NCBI RefSeq assembly: GCF_001894825.1
Contig: NZ_BCWY01000007.1
Location: 152,988 to 216,987, forward strand
DNA length: 64,000 nt
Direction: 5' to 3'
Source of the DNA: Rhodococcus jostii NBRC 16295
GTDB lineage: Bacteria > Actinomycetota > Actinomycetes > Mycobacteriales > Mycobacteriaceae
Every line of letters begins with the position of its first letter. Position 1 is the first letter of the stretch. Below the pieces are notes generated by a model that was given only the letters and a program-made list of their open reading frames with translations, was not told where the DNA came from and did no database searches. This document shows, piece after piece, positions 1 through 8,677 of this stretch. A program made the position numbers and the translations under genes.

Positions 1-543
1 GTACAGGAGCGCATCGATCTCGGCGACGGACACCGCTTCCGGACCGGATGCGATCTTGACGATGCCCTGCCCGGCCTCCACCTCCCCCTCCTCGATCACC
101 CTGAGGTAGAACCCGGGCCGCCGGTGGGACACGAGCAGTGCCGCCATCTGCGGTTCGTTCATCCGCAGGCCCACCCGATAGCACGTCACACGGGGCTGGG
201 TCACCTCGAAGACCGCGGTGCCGATCCGGTAGCGGTCGCCGATGCAGACCTCGTCGTCGGGCAGACCGTCGACCGTGAAGTTCTCGCCGAAGTGTCCGGG
301 CTCGAGATCGTCGCGTCGCAGGTGCTCACTCCAGTGGTGGTAGGACTCGGTCTGGTACACCAGCACCGCACGGTTCTCACCACCGTGACCGCCGAGGTCG
401 CCCTGGCCGTCACCGTCGATGTTGAGTCTCCGGACCGTGCGCGGGCCGTCGACGGGCCGCTTCCAGACACCGGTGCGTACCGTCCGCCCGTGCCAGGAAA
501 CGTCCCGGGGCATCCCGACGTTCACGGAACTGAGCGTAGCCAC
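1..543 (-). CDS. MOSC domain protein (3' end outside window)
   Basis: Reading the minus strand from a GTG at 543 gives 181 codons open to the window edge, so the C-terminus is missing. MOSC domains are beta-barrels related to the C-terminal part of molybdenum cofactor sulfurase; the YiiM/YuaD group acts in molybdenum-enzyme-linked reduction of N-hydroxylated compounds. Visible signatures are GHGGENRAV near residue 52, GHFGENFTV near 83 and VTCYRVG near 116, whose Cys is the conserved MOSC cysteine. An upstream in-frame ATG is absent, so GTG is chosen. Sitting about 480 nt downstream of a molybdoenzyme (CODH) operon is suggestive, but no functional link is shown. Confidence 0.8.
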   Translation of the reverse strand, partial: MATLSSVNVGMPRDVSWHGRTVRTGVWKRPVDGPRTVRRLNIDGDGQGDLGGHGGENRAVLVYQTESYHHWSEHLRRDDLEPGHFGENFTVDGLPDDEVCIGDRYRIGTAVFEVTQPRVTCYRVGLRMNEPQMAALLVSHRRPGFYLRVIEEGEVEAGQGIVKIASGPEAVSVAEIDALLY

Positions 544-694
544 GGCATTCGCCTCGCTTGGTTGGTACGACTCCCGATCGACCCTGGTCGATCATCCGTC
601 ATCTCGCTCCGCGGAGCAACGACGGCTCGCCCGCAACGCGACACGCGCCCCGACCGTGCGGCCGAGGCGCGTGTCTCGCATGCCGAGCTGTTCC

Positions 695-913
695 CTACCG
701 GGGCGGCGGGGGCGGCGGAGGCGGGGGTGGTGGTGGATTGGGATTGCAGAGTTGGCAGCCGTCGACCGGCGGTTTGGGAACGGGCGCGTGACAGTCGTTC
801 TGACATGGTCTGGCGCCGGCGATTTCGGCTGTTCCCACCAGGGAGATCGAGAGGGCTGCGAGAAGCGCTCCGATCGCCGCGGCGACTCTGGCCGGTTTTC
901 TGGTACTCGACAT
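695..913 (-). CDS. Small secreted proline-rich peptide
   Basis: This 72-residue product starts at an ATG preceded by a strong AGGAGG seven bases upstream, which favours it over the in-frame upstream codons. Residues 1-30 form a signal peptide: basic MSSTRKPAR, then a hydrophobic stretch ending near GTAEIAGA. The mature part is about 40 residues, has four cysteines (CQNDC and CQLC) and ends in twelve consecutive prolines and an Arg. I do not recognise a family. It follows coxE on the same strand after about 110 nt, so it could be co-transcribed with the cox genes or independent. The four cysteines could form two disulfides or bind a metal. Confidence 0.65.
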   Translation of the reverse strand: MSSTRKPARVAAAIGALLAALSISLVGTAEIAGARPCQNDCHAPVPKPPVDGCQLCNPNPPPPPPPPPPPPR

Positions 914-1023
914 TGGTGGTCCTCCTGTGAGCTGAAGGGCGGTGTGCACCGTCTCCTCGAGTGTGAGGGAGGAGTGTCGCGGCGGGCAGGGACCCTGGGG
1001 GTGGATTCGCACCACCCACCGGC

Positions 1024-2244
1024 TCAACCCATTCGGCCGATGACATCGAGCACGTCGCGCAGCGCGGACAGCGAATGTGCGGGGAGGAACGCATCGCAGA
1101 AGGGCAGTGCGGCCGCCATCGAGCCGGCGAGCGGCCGGAAGTCGGGATCACCGGCACGGGGGTTGAGCCACACCACGCGGTGGGCGCGGCGCCGCACCCG
1201 GGTGAGCGCGTGCGCGAGACGTGCCGGATCGTCGCTGTCCCAGCCGTCGGAGGCGACGACCACGAGCGCGCCGCGCAGCGCGTTGCCGTGCGGCGAGGCC
1301 AGCAGTTCGCTCAGGCTGCCCGCGATGTGGGTGCCACCGAATCTGTCGACCACCTTCTCGTTCGCCTTACGGATCGCGGTCTCCGCGCTGCGGTGGGCCA
1401 GCACGGGGGTGAGCCTCGTCAGCGACGTGGAGAAGGCGAACACCTCCGGCCTGCCCGCGGTCTGCCGTTGCACCGCCGCGCGCATGAGGTGGAGGTAGAT
1501 CGCGGCGTACGGCTGCATCGACCTGCTCACGTCGCACAGCATCACGATGCGCCGCGGACGGTGCCGGGCGCGGGTCCTGGCGAGGACCACCGATTCCCAG
1601 CCCGTGGCCCGGGACCGGTTCATCGTGGCCCGCAGGTCGATACGGCGGCCGCGGCGGTGCACTTCGCGCCGCCGGGTACGGCGGGTCGGCCAGCCCGCGG
1701 TGGCCTGCTCCAGCCAGGATCCGAGGAGCCGGAGATCGGCGGCATCGAACCGGGCGAAGGGTTCGTCGGCGCGGGCCACGAGCCGGCTGGGCAGGGTGTC
1801 CGGCACCGCCGTCGGAGAGTCCCCGAGCTCGTCCTCTCCGCTGTCGTCGCCGCCGGTCATCATCGGTCGTGTCATCCACGGCACGCCAGCGACGTCCTCC
1901 GCCGCACCGGGCCGGTCGCGCCCGTCGCGGACACCGGCCAGTGCAGGGTCTCGCCCCGGGGCGGCGCCGCGCCGGGCGTGCGGGTCCAGTGACAGGACGG
2001 CATCGTCGAAGACCGCGGCGAACACCGCGTCGAACGGCGCGAGATCGTCGACGCGGTTGACGAGCGTCAGCCGCGCCGACCAATACAGCCGCGACCGGGA
2101 ATTGGGCGGCGACAGGTGCAGCGCCTGCACGAACACCGCAGGGCCACTTGCCGAGACCACGACGCCGCGAGCGCGCAGCCTGGCGACGAGGGCCACCGCG
2201 AACGATGCGAGGTCGACGCCCCGCAGGACGCCCGTCGCACTCAT
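1024..2244 (-). CDS. coxE: CoxE-like von Willebrand factor A protein
   Basis: The 406-residue protein is of the CoxE/VWA_CoxE family. Residues 233-400 form the VWA domain, with a MIDAS motif DVSRS at 238-242 and the downstream GGTHI and ASDGWDS segments typical of the fold. In Oligotropha, CoxE works with the MoxR-type ATPase CoxD in maturing the CuSMoO2 active site of CO dehydrogenase. The start ATG overlaps the coxG stop as ATGA, so translation is probably coupled. It is the last recognised gene of the cox operon here. The N-terminal half is Arg- and Asp-rich and less conserved. Confidence 0.9.
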   Translation of the reverse strand: MSATGVLRGVDLASFAVALVARLRARGVVVSASGPAVFVQALHLSPPNSRSRLYWSARLTLVNRVDDLAPFDAVFAAVFDDAVLSLDPHARRGAAPGRDPALAGVRDGRDRPGAAEDVAGVPWMTRPMMTGGDDSGEDELGDSPTAVPDTLPSRLVARADEPFARFDAADLRLLGSWLEQATAGWPTRRTRRREVHRRGRRIDLRATMNRSRATGWESVVLARTRARHRPRRIVMLCDVSRSMQPYAAIYLHLMRAAVQRQTAGRPEVFAFSTSLTRLTPVLAHRSAETAIRKANEKVVDRFGGTHIAGSLSELLASPHGNALRGALVVVASDGWDSDDPARLAHALTRVRRRAHRVVWLNPRAGDPDFRPLAGSMAAALPFCDAFLPAHSLSALRDVLDVIGRMG

Positions 2245-2891
2245 CGCCTGCGGCGGCCCACCACGAGCACGACCACGATTCCCGCGAGGACGGCGGCGAG
2301 AATCGGGGCGTACCGCTTCCAGGCCCCCGCCCCGGAGAGAGCGAGGAGGTCCAGCGGAGCCGGTTCCGCGGCCGGCGGGGCCACGGACAGCGTCGCGGTA
2401 CCCGTGGAGTCGGCTGCGGCGGGAGCGGATGCCGGCTCCTCACCGGGACCCCCGGCGAGCTTCGCTTCCAACGACTCCGCGAACTGCCCCATGAGTTTCT
2501 CCGACACCTGCTGAATCATCCCGCTGCCGAACTGCGCGAGTTTGCCGACGATCTTCATGTCGGTGTCCACGGTGACGCGGGTGCCGTCACCGGTCTCGTG
2601 CAACTGCGCGGTGATCGTCGCGGACGCGTTGCCGGAGCCGCGCGAGTCCCGGCCGCGGGCGTCGATCACGGCGCGATGCTCCTTCGAGTCACGCTCCACG
2701 AACGTGGCCTTGCCCTTGAATTCACTCGTCACCGGTCCGACCTTGACCTTCACCTTCCCCAGGTAGTCGTCGCCTTCCCGTCCGGTCATCTGCGCCCCGG
2801 GGAGCAGCGGGGCAACCTCCTCGAGATCGCTGAGTACCTCCCATGCCTGCTCGATCGGTGCGCTGACGGTGAATTCGTTGGCAAACTTCAT
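2241..2891 (-). CDS. coxG: CoxG-like SRPBCC protein with C-terminal membrane anchor
   Basis: This 216-residue protein belongs to the CO dehydrogenase subunit G (CoxG) family of START/SRPBCC ligand-binding folds. Residues 1-145 are the SRPBCC domain, beginning MKFANEFTVSAPIEQAW and including the LPGAQMTG segment. An Ala/Pro-rich linker follows, then one transmembrane helix at about 192-211 (ILAAVLAGIVVVLVV) and a short Arg-rich tail. Family CoxG proteins are thought to help attach CODH or carry electrons or quinone to the membrane; recent work on mycobacterial CoxG supports menaquinone delivery. It overlaps coxE by 4 nt. A GAGAGG lies 8 nt before the start. Confidence 0.9.
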   Translation of the reverse strand: MKFANEFTVSAPIEQAWEVLSDLEEVAPLLPGAQMTGREGDDYLGKVKVKVGPVTSEFKGKATFVERDSKEHRAVIDARGRDSRGSGNASATITAQLHETGDGTRVTVDTDMKIVGKLAQFGSGMIQQVSEKLMGQFAESLEAKLAGGPGEEPASAPAAADSTGTATLSVAPPAAEPAPLDLLALSGAGAWKRYAPILAAVLAGIVVVLVVGRRRR

Positions 2892-2903
2892 GGCTGAAGC
2901 CTC

Positions 2904-3791
2904 TCATCCGGTGGCCAGGCCGTGCGCGTACTCGGCGAATGCATCCTGAACGATCGCGCGGTCGTCCGGGGTCTTGGCGAGCGCACTCAGGCTCGAGATC
3001 GCGTCGTCGCGAACCAGGTCGGCCACTCCCAGCGCCGCGAGTGCCGATACCCAGTCGATCGTCTCCGCGATACCGGGCGGCTTGTCGAGGTCGAGTTCGC
3101 GTGCACGGCCGACGAACCGGGTGGCGTGCTCGATGAGGGGCGCCGCGGCGGCGGGCACCGTGCGGCGCACGATGGCGGCCGCCCGCGCCGGTTCGGGATA
3201 GTCGATCCAGTGGTACAGGCAACGCCGGCGCAGGGCGTCGTGGAGGTCGCGACTCCGATTGGACGTCAGCACCACCACCGGGTGGTGTTCGGCCGTGAAC
3301 GTTCCCAACTCGGGAACGGTGACCGAGGCCTCCCCCAGGAATTCGAGGAGAAGTGCCTCGAACTCGTCGTCGGCCCTGTCTATTTCGTCGATCAGCAGCA
3401 CGGGCGGCGTCGGCCCCCGATATCTGACGCAGTGGAGAATCGGGCGCTGAAGCAGGAATTCCTCGGCGAACAGGTCGTCCTCCGTCAGTCCGTCGCCCCG
3501 CGACTCGGCCAACCGGATGGTGAGCAACTGGCGCTGGTAATTCCAGTCGTAGAGGGCCTCGTTCGCGCTGAGTCCCTCGTAGCACTGCAGACGGATCAGA
3601 GGTGCGCCGAGGACGCTCGCGAGCGCCTTGGCCGCAGTGGTCTTGCCGACGCCGGGTTCCCCTTCGAGCAGCAGCGGACGGCGCAGGACGGCCGCCAGAT
3701 ACAGGGCCGACGCCGTACCGACATCGAGGAGGTAGTCCTCGGCATCGAAGCGCCGGACCACGTCCGCCACGTCCTCGAACGCTTCCGTCAT
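2904..3791 (-). CDS. coxD: CoxD-like MoxR family AAA+ ATPase
   Basis: The 295-residue MoxR-type AAA+ ATPase has a Walker A GEPGVGKT at 44-51 and a Walker B VLLIDEIDRAD near 145-155. CoxD family proteins act as chaperones that help insert sulfur and copper into the CODH active site, together with the VWA protein CoxE. The ATG at 3791 is chosen because it forms an ATGA overlap with the stop of the upstream xdhC-YHS gene; the longer open frame upstream is Arg-rich and unlikely. It is followed after about 12 nt by coxG. The order D-G-E with a VWA partner matches known cox maturation modules. Confidence 0.93.
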   Translation of the reverse strand: MTEAFEDVADVVRRFDAEDYLLDVGTASALYLAAVLRRPLLLEGEPGVGKTTAAKALASVLGAPLIRLQCYEGLSANEALYDWNYQRQLLTIRLAESRGDGLTEDDLFAEEFLLQRPILHCVRYRGPTPPVLLIDEIDRADDEFEALLLEFLGEASVTVPELGTFTAEHHPVVVLTSNRSRDLHDALRRRCLYHWIDYPEPARAAAIVRRTVPAAAAPLIEHATRFVGRARELDLDKPPGIAETIDWVSALAALGVADLVRDDAISSLSALAKTPDDRAIVQDAFAEYAHGLATG

Positions 3792-4681
3792 ACCGCTCCC
3801 GTCTCCCGCGCGAACGACGCCCGGCACATCGGACCACAGAACCAGAAGTCGTCGCCGCCCCGCCGCAGGTGCACGGTGTCCGGACCGACGACGACACTCA
3901 TCCCGCACACCGGGTCGATCGCCTCGAACACCCCGGCCCGAGGATCCGGATCATGCTCGGGCGCTCGAAGTCCCGCGGTCCGCAGTTCGTGCACCAGTTC
4001 CGCGGCGATCGACACCGCGATCTCCGCCGACGTCCTCGCCCCGATGTTCAGGCCGACCGGGGTGTGCACCCTGGCCCGCTCGGATTCGGTGAGACCCAGG
4101 GTGTCGAGAATGGCGCCGCCCCGAGTGCGGCTGGCGACGAGCCCGACGTATCCGACCCCGGCGTCGAGCGCCGCGCGGATCACGTCCGCCTCGGGGCCGC
4201 CGTGACCGGCGAGCACCACGGCCGTCGTGCCGGAGAACTGTTCGAGACCGGCGTCGTCGTGCTCGACGGAGAACTCCAGCAATTCCGAGATGCGCGCCAA
4301 CGCCTGCGCGATCGGTGTGGTGCCGTAGATCCTCACCACCGGCGGCGGCAGTTGCGGCTCGAGGAAGATCTCCATGGCGCCACCGGACAGGCACGGATTC
4401 ACCACGACGGATGCGCCCGGCGTCTCGGGGAACTGCACGGCCCCGTCGGGAAGGACCCGCAGCAGCACGCTCTCGTTGGTTTCCAGCACACCCAGGGCGG
4501 CCGTCCGCACCGAGTTCTGCGCGCACTGACCACCGACGAAACCCTCGATGGTCCCGTCCTGCAGGAGAATCGCCTCGTCACCGGTATGGCTGGACGTAGG
4601 TGGCTGCGCTCGCACCACGGTTGCGTGGACGAACGGCCTGCGGTCGCGCACCAATTGCGCCGCACGCTCTTTCAGATCCAT
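3788..4681 (-). CDS. XdhC/CoxF-family maturation protein fused to a YHS domain
   Basis: This 297-residue protein has two parts. Residues 1-235 are XdhC-like: an XdhC/CoxI N-terminal domain with the GFVGGQCAQ signature, then a Rossmann-like XdhC_C domain ending in the GLNIGARTSAEIAVSIAAEL signature. Residues 255-297 are a YHS metal-binding domain with DPVCGMSV and FCGPMC cysteines. XdhC proteins bind molybdenum cofactor and deliver the sulfurated form to xanthine-dehydrogenase-family enzymes; YHS domains often bind copper or other metals, which fits a Cu-Mo enzyme. The ATG at 4681 has an AGGAGG four bases upstream. It lies 29 nt after coxL and overlaps coxD by 4 nt. Confidence 0.9.
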   Translation of the reverse strand: MDLKERAAQLVRDRRPFVHATVVRAQPPTSSHTGDEAILLQDGTIEGFVGGQCAQNSVRTAALGVLETNESVLLRVLPDGAVQFPETPGASVVVNPCLSGGAMEIFLEPQLPPPVVRIYGTTPIAQALARISELLEFSVEHDDAGLEQFSGTTAVVLAGHGGPEADVIRAALDAGVGYVGLVASRTRGGAILDTLGLTESERARVHTPVGLNIGARTSAEIAVSIAAELVHELRTAGLRAPEHDPDPRAGVFEAIDPVCGMSVVVGPDTVHLRRGGDDFWFCGPMCRASFARETGAV

Positions 4682-4710
4682 CGGGCCTCCTGCCGAGTGC
4701 CGGGCAACAT

Positions 4711-7113
4711 TCAGATCGGTGGTGTCGCGCGGCCCTGCATGGCCTCCCACACCCGGGACGGGGTGAGCGGCATGTCGGCGTGCCGCACACCGAACGGGGC
4801 GAGCGCATCCACGACGGCGTTCACCACTGCCGGCGGCGACCCGACCGTCGCGGACTCGCCGATGCCCTTGGCGCCGATCGGGTGATGGGGCGACGGGGTG
4901 ACGGTGAAGCCCGTCTCCAGTTTCGGCACCTCCAGCGCCGTGGGGATCAGGTAGTCCATCAGCGATCCGCCGAGGCAGTTGCCGTCCTCGTCGAATTCGA
5001 TGATCTCCATCAACGCCATCCCGATGCCGTCGACGATGCCGCCGTGCACCTGGCCCTCGATGATCATCGGGTTGATGCGGGTGCCGCAGTCGTCGACGGC
5101 GAGGAACCGCCGCACCTTCACCACAGCGGTGCCGGGATCGATGTCGACGACGCAGAAGTACGCGCCGTAGGGGTACGTCAGATTCTCGGGGTTGTAGCAG
5201 ATCTGCGCGTCGAGTCCGCCCTCGATTCCTTCGGGCAGGTCACCCGCTCCGTGTGCCCGCATCGCGATGTCCTGGATGGTCACCTTCGCCGAGGGATCAC
5301 CCTTCACGTGGAATTCGCCCTTCTCCCATTCCAGATCCGCGACCGAGGCCTCGAGCATCCCGGACGCGATGATCTTCGCCTTGTCCCGCACCTTGCGGGC
5401 CACCAGCGCCGCGGCCGCGCCTGACACCGGCGTCGACCGGCTGCCGTACGTGCCGAGCCCGAACGGTGTGTTGTCGGTGTCGCCGTGCACGACGTCGATG
5501 TCGTCCGGCGGAATCCCGAGTTCCTCCGCGACGATCTGGGCGAACGTCGTCTCGTGCCCCTGTCCCTGGGTCTGCACCGACAACCGGAGGACGGCCTTCC
5601 CGGTAGGGTGCACCCGCAGTTCGCACCCGTCGGCCATGCCCAGGCCGAGGATGTCCATGTCCTTCCGGGGCCCGGCGCCGACGGCCTCGGTGAAGAACGA
5701 CATGCCGATGCCCATCAGCTCACCGCGTTCGCGGCGCTCCTTCTGCTCCTCCCGCAACTGCGCGTAGCCGATCATGTCCATGGCCTTGCGCAGGGTCGTC
5801 TCGTAGTCGCCCGAGTCGTACACCCAGCCGGTCTTGCTGGTGTAGGGGAACTGGTCGGGGCGCAGCAGGTTCTTCAGCCGAAGCTCCGCCGGATCCATCT
5901 TCAGGTCGAATGCGAGGCAGTCGACGAGCCGCTCGACCAGATACACGGCCTCGGTGATGCGGAACGAGCAGGCGTACGCCACACCGCCGGGCGCCTTGTT
6001 CGTGTAGACCGCCGTCATCGCGCAGTGCGCGGCCTCGATGTCGTAGCTGCCGGTGAAGACGCCGAAGAAACCCGCCGGATACTTCACCGGCGCCGCCGTC
6101 CCGTTGAAGGCTCCGTGGTCGGCCAGCACCTTCGTGCGGATCGCGAGCATCTTGCCCTCTGTGGTCGCGGCGATCTCACCGACCATGATGTAGTCGCGGG
6201 CGAACCCGGTGCTCATCAGGTTCTCGCTGCGGTCCTCCATCCACTTCACCGGTTTGCCGGTCACCAGCGACGCGACGATGGCGCACACGTATCCCGGGTA
6301 GATCGGGACCTTGTTGCCGAAACCCCCGCCGATGTCCGGGGACACCACCCGGATCTTGTGCTCCGGAATACCCGAGACCAGGGCGTAGATCGTCCGGTGC
6401 GCGTGCGGCGCCTGCGAGGTGGAGTACAGCGTGAGCTTGCCGGACACCCGGTCGACGTCCGCTATCGCACCGCACGTCTCCATCGGGGCGGGATGCACCC
6501 TGGGGTAGACGATCTCCTGCTTCACCACCACGTCCGCCTTCGCGAACACGGCCTCGGTGGCCGCGGCATCGCCTGTCTCCCAGTCGAAGCAGTGGTTGTC
6601 CGTCTTGCCGTCGAGGTCGTCGCGGATCACCGGAGCGTCGGGCGAGAGTGCCGCGCGCGCATCGACGACGGGATCGAGCATGTCGTACTCGACGTCGATC
6701 AGTTCCAGTGCGTCCCGGGCCGAATAGCGGTCCTCGGCGATGACGAACGCGACCTCCTGGCCCTGGAACCGCACCTTGTCGGTGGCCAGCACGGCCTGCA
6801 CGTCGTTGGACAGCGTCGGCATCCACGCGAGGTTCTTCGAGGCGAGATCGGCGCCCGTCACGACCGCCGTCACCTTCGGGTGCTCCTGCGCCGCACTGGT
6901 ATCGATGCTCACGATCCGGGCGTGCGCAACCGGTGACCGCAGGATCGCCAGGTGCAGCATGCCGGGGAGGGTGATGTCGTCGACGTAATTTCCGAGCCCC
7001 CGGATGAAGCGGGGATCCTCCTTGCGGAGCATGCGACCGTGGCCGCAGGGCTTCTTGTCGTTGTCTACGACGTCGGCGTCGCCCGAAGGCGGACGCGATT
7101 CGACGGTGGTCAT
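4711..7113 (-). CDS. coxL: Form I aerobic CO dehydrogenase, large (molybdenum) subunit
   Basis: The 800-residue large subunit belongs to the xanthine oxidase family and oxidises CO at a Cu-S-Mo centre. Residues 379-385 read AYACSFR. This matches the form I CODH signature AYxCSFR, with the copper-ligating Cys at 382; form II enzymes have AYRGAGR instead. Other molybdopterin-binding elements are GGGFGNK at 262-268, the QGQGHET segment near 513, and the catalytic Glu in GIGESA at about 753. Length is usual for the family (about 800-810). Its start overlaps the coxS stop as ATGA, so MSL is one coupled unit. True CO oxidation is the most likely role. Confidence 0.96.
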   Translation of the reverse strand: MTTVESRPPSGDADVVDNDKKPCGHGRMLRKEDPRFIRGLGNYVDDITLPGMLHLAILRSPVAHARIVSIDTSAAQEHPKVTAVVTGADLASKNLAWMPTLSNDVQAVLATDKVRFQGQEVAFVIAEDRYSARDALELIDVEYDMLDPVVDARAALSPDAPVIRDDLDGKTDNHCFDWETGDAAATEAVFAKADVVVKQEIVYPRVHPAPMETCGAIADVDRVSGKLTLYSTSQAPHAHRTIYALVSGIPEHKIRVVSPDIGGGFGNKVPIYPGYVCAIVASLVTGKPVKWMEDRSENLMSTGFARDYIMVGEIAATTEGKMLAIRTKVLADHGAFNGTAAPVKYPAGFFGVFTGSYDIEAAHCAMTAVYTNKAPGGVAYACSFRITEAVYLVERLVDCLAFDLKMDPAELRLKNLLRPDQFPYTSKTGWVYDSGDYETTLRKAMDMIGYAQLREEQKERRERGELMGIGMSFFTEAVGAGPRKDMDILGLGMADGCELRVHPTGKAVLRLSVQTQGQGHETTFAQIVAEELGIPPDDIDVVHGDTDNTPFGLGTYGSRSTPVSGAAAALVARKVRDKAKIIASGMLEASVADLEWEKGEFHVKGDPSAKVTIQDIAMRAHGAGDLPEGIEGGLDAQICYNPENLTYPYGAYFCVVDIDPGTAVVKVRRFLAVDDCGTRINPMIIEGQVHGGIVDGIGMALMEIIEFDEDGNCLGGSLMDYLIPTALEVPKLETGFTVTPSPHHPIGAKGIGESATVGSPPAVVNAVVDALAPFGVRHADMPLTPSRVWEAMQGRATPPI

Positions 7114-7694
7114 GACTTACTTCCCGTTGTCGCGTGTTCCTCCACGGTCATCGGTGCACCTTCGGCGCCCCGCGTCGTGTCTTCCTGGACCTCCGCGTCG
7201 AAGTCGCCGGCCGGTTCCGGTTCGGCGGCTTCGCCCGCCCGATGGTCCGCCGCCCACTGGATCGACCGCACGATCGTGGTGTACCCGGTGCAGCGGCAGA
7301 TCTGCCCGGAGATCGCTTCGCGGATGGTGTGCTCGTCCGGGCTCTCGACGCGGTCGAGCAGTGCCCGGGCGGTCATCATCATTCCAGGGGTGCAGAACCC
7401 GCACTGCAGTCCGTGGCACTGCATGAAGCCCTGCTGGACGGGATCGAGTTCGCCGTCGTGTTCGAGGCCCTCGACCGTGCGGACGTCGTGCCCGCCCGCC
7501 ATCGCCGCGAGCATCGTGCACGACTTCACCGGATCGCCGTCCACGGTGACGACGCACGTGCCGCAGTTGCTGGTGTCGCAGCCCCAGTGGGTCCCGGTCA
7601 GCCCCAGTTGGTCGCGGAGGAAATGGACCAGCAGCATGCGCGGTTCCACCTCGGCGCTTACCGCGTCACCGTTGACGGTCATGTTCACCTGCAT
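7110..7694 (-). CDS. coxS: CO dehydrogenase small [2Fe-2S] subunit
   Basis: The 194-residue small subunit carries two [2Fe-2S] clusters that pass electrons from the Mo centre to FAD. The plant-ferredoxin-type cluster uses Cys39, 44, 47 and 59 (GCDTSNCGTC and SC). The second, all-helical cluster uses Cys98, 101, 133 and 135 (CGFC and CRC). The last 35 residues are an acidic tail beyond the usual family end near residue 160. The ATG at 7694 lies 2 nt after the coxM stop, and the 3' end overlaps coxL by 4 nt. Confidence 0.96.
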   Translation of the reverse strand: MQVNMTVNGDAVSAEVEPRMLLVHFLRDQLGLTGTHWGCDTSNCGTCVVTVDGDPVKSCTMLAAMAGGHDVRTVEGLEHDGELDPVQQGFMQCHGLQCGFCTPGMMMTARALLDRVESPDEHTIREAISGQICRCTGYTTIVRSIQWAADHRAGEAAEPEPAGDFDAEVQEDTTRGAEGAPMTVEEHATTGSKS

Positions 7695-7696
7695 GG

Positions 7697-8602
7697 CTAT
7701 GCCTCTTCTCCGGTCGGTTCGTGCTCCACATCGCTGCGGAGCACCCGGTCGACCGCTGTACGGAGTGTGCGGATCGTGAGTTCGGACGCGAGATGGCGTT
7801 TGTAGTCGGCGGTGCCGCGCGCGTCTCCCACGGGCTCGCAGGCCTGCGCGGCCATCCGTCCGGCCTGGGCGAACGCCTCCTCCGAGGGCGGCCGCCCCGT
7901 CAGGTAGTCGGCGACATCCGCGAGTCCGGACGGATCCGGGTTGACCGCGGTCAGGCCGACCGCGGCGCGGGCGAGTTCGCCGCCCTCGACCGTGACGGCG
8001 GCGCCGGCCGCGGTGACTGCCCAATCCCCGGTCCGCCGTTCGACCTTGGCGTACGCGCTGGAGCTGTGGCCGTGGACGGGTATCACGATCTCGATGAGCA
8101 TCTCGTTGTGTGCGAGTGCCGTCTCGTACGGGCCGACGAGGAACTCGGCCATCGGGATCTCGCGGCGTCCGCCGGGTCCGCGCACCACGCACGTGGCGTC
8201 GAGGACGCCGCAGACGGTGGTGAGGTCCTCGGCCGGGTCGGCCTGGCACAGCGACCCGCCGATCGTCCCGCGGTTGCGCACCACCGGGTCGGCGATCACC
8301 TTCTCCGCGTCGCGGAAGAGTGGGAACACCGCCGCGAGTTCGTCCGATTCGAGAAGCCGGCGGTGCCGCGTCATCGCACCGATCCGCAGCATCGCCCGCT
8401 CGGTGGTGATGTATCCGAGTTCGCCCTCGAGGTCGTTGATGTCGATGAGGTACTCGGGGTTGGCGAGGCGAAGCTTCATCATGGGGAGCAGGCTGTGGCC
8501 GCCCGCGACGAGTCGGGCTTCGTCGCCCAGTCGGTCCAGCAGGGCGATGGCGTCCTCGACGCCCGTTGCCCTCTCGTATTCGAAGGATCCTGGTACTTGC
8601 AT
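7697..8602 (-). CDS. coxM: CO dehydrogenase medium FAD-binding subunit
   Basis: The 301-residue flavoprotein subunit of CODH has the two FAD-binding signatures in their usual places: AGGHS at 33-37 and TIGGS at 113-117. It takes electrons from CoxS and passes them on to the respiratory chain. It is the first gene of the coupled MSL unit, 76 nt after the coxI-like gene. The only Shine-Dalgarno-like sequence (GAGGTAGG) is buried inside a perfect TTGTGA-N6-TCACAA palindrome that abuts the start codon. An alternative downstream start is not obvious, since the MQVPGSFEY start matches the family. Confidence 0.96.
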   Translation of the reverse strand: MQVPGSFEYERATGVEDAIALLDRLGDEARLVAGGHSLLPMMKLRLANPEYLIDINDLEGELGYITTERAMLRIGAMTRHRRLLESDELAAVFPLFRDAEKVIADPVVRNRGTIGGSLCQADPAEDLTTVCGVLDATCVVRGPGGRREIPMAEFLVGPYETALAHNEMLIEIVIPVHGHSSSAYAKVERRTGDWAVTAAGAAVTVEGGELARAAVGLTAVNPDPSGLADVADYLTGRPPSEEAFAQAGRMAAQACEPVGDARGTADYKRHLASELTIRTLRTAVDRVLRSDVEHEPTGEEA

Positions 8603-8619
8603 TGTGACCTACCTCACAA
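8602..8619 (-). promoter_or_regulatory. CRP/GlxR-type operator on the coxM ribosome binding site
   Basis: The 18-bp sequence TTGTGACCTACCTCACAA is perfectly palindromic in its outer 6-bp arms. It matches the GlxR consensus TGTGA-NNTANN-TCACA of corynebacteria at every fixed base, and the mycobacterial CRP consensus too. It ends at the first base of the coxM start codon and contains the likely Shine-Dalgarno sequence. A bound regulator would sit downstream of any promoter in the 76-nt gap. That fits repression or roadblock better than classical activation, unless the transcription start lies elsewhere. A TTGACG at 8657-8662 could be a -35 element but no good -10 was seen. Confidence 0.6.
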
Positions 8620-8677
8620 ATGTGGATGCTCTCAGCCTCCGCAAGAACCGGTGGTCCGTCAACCCCGGCGAACCGCC

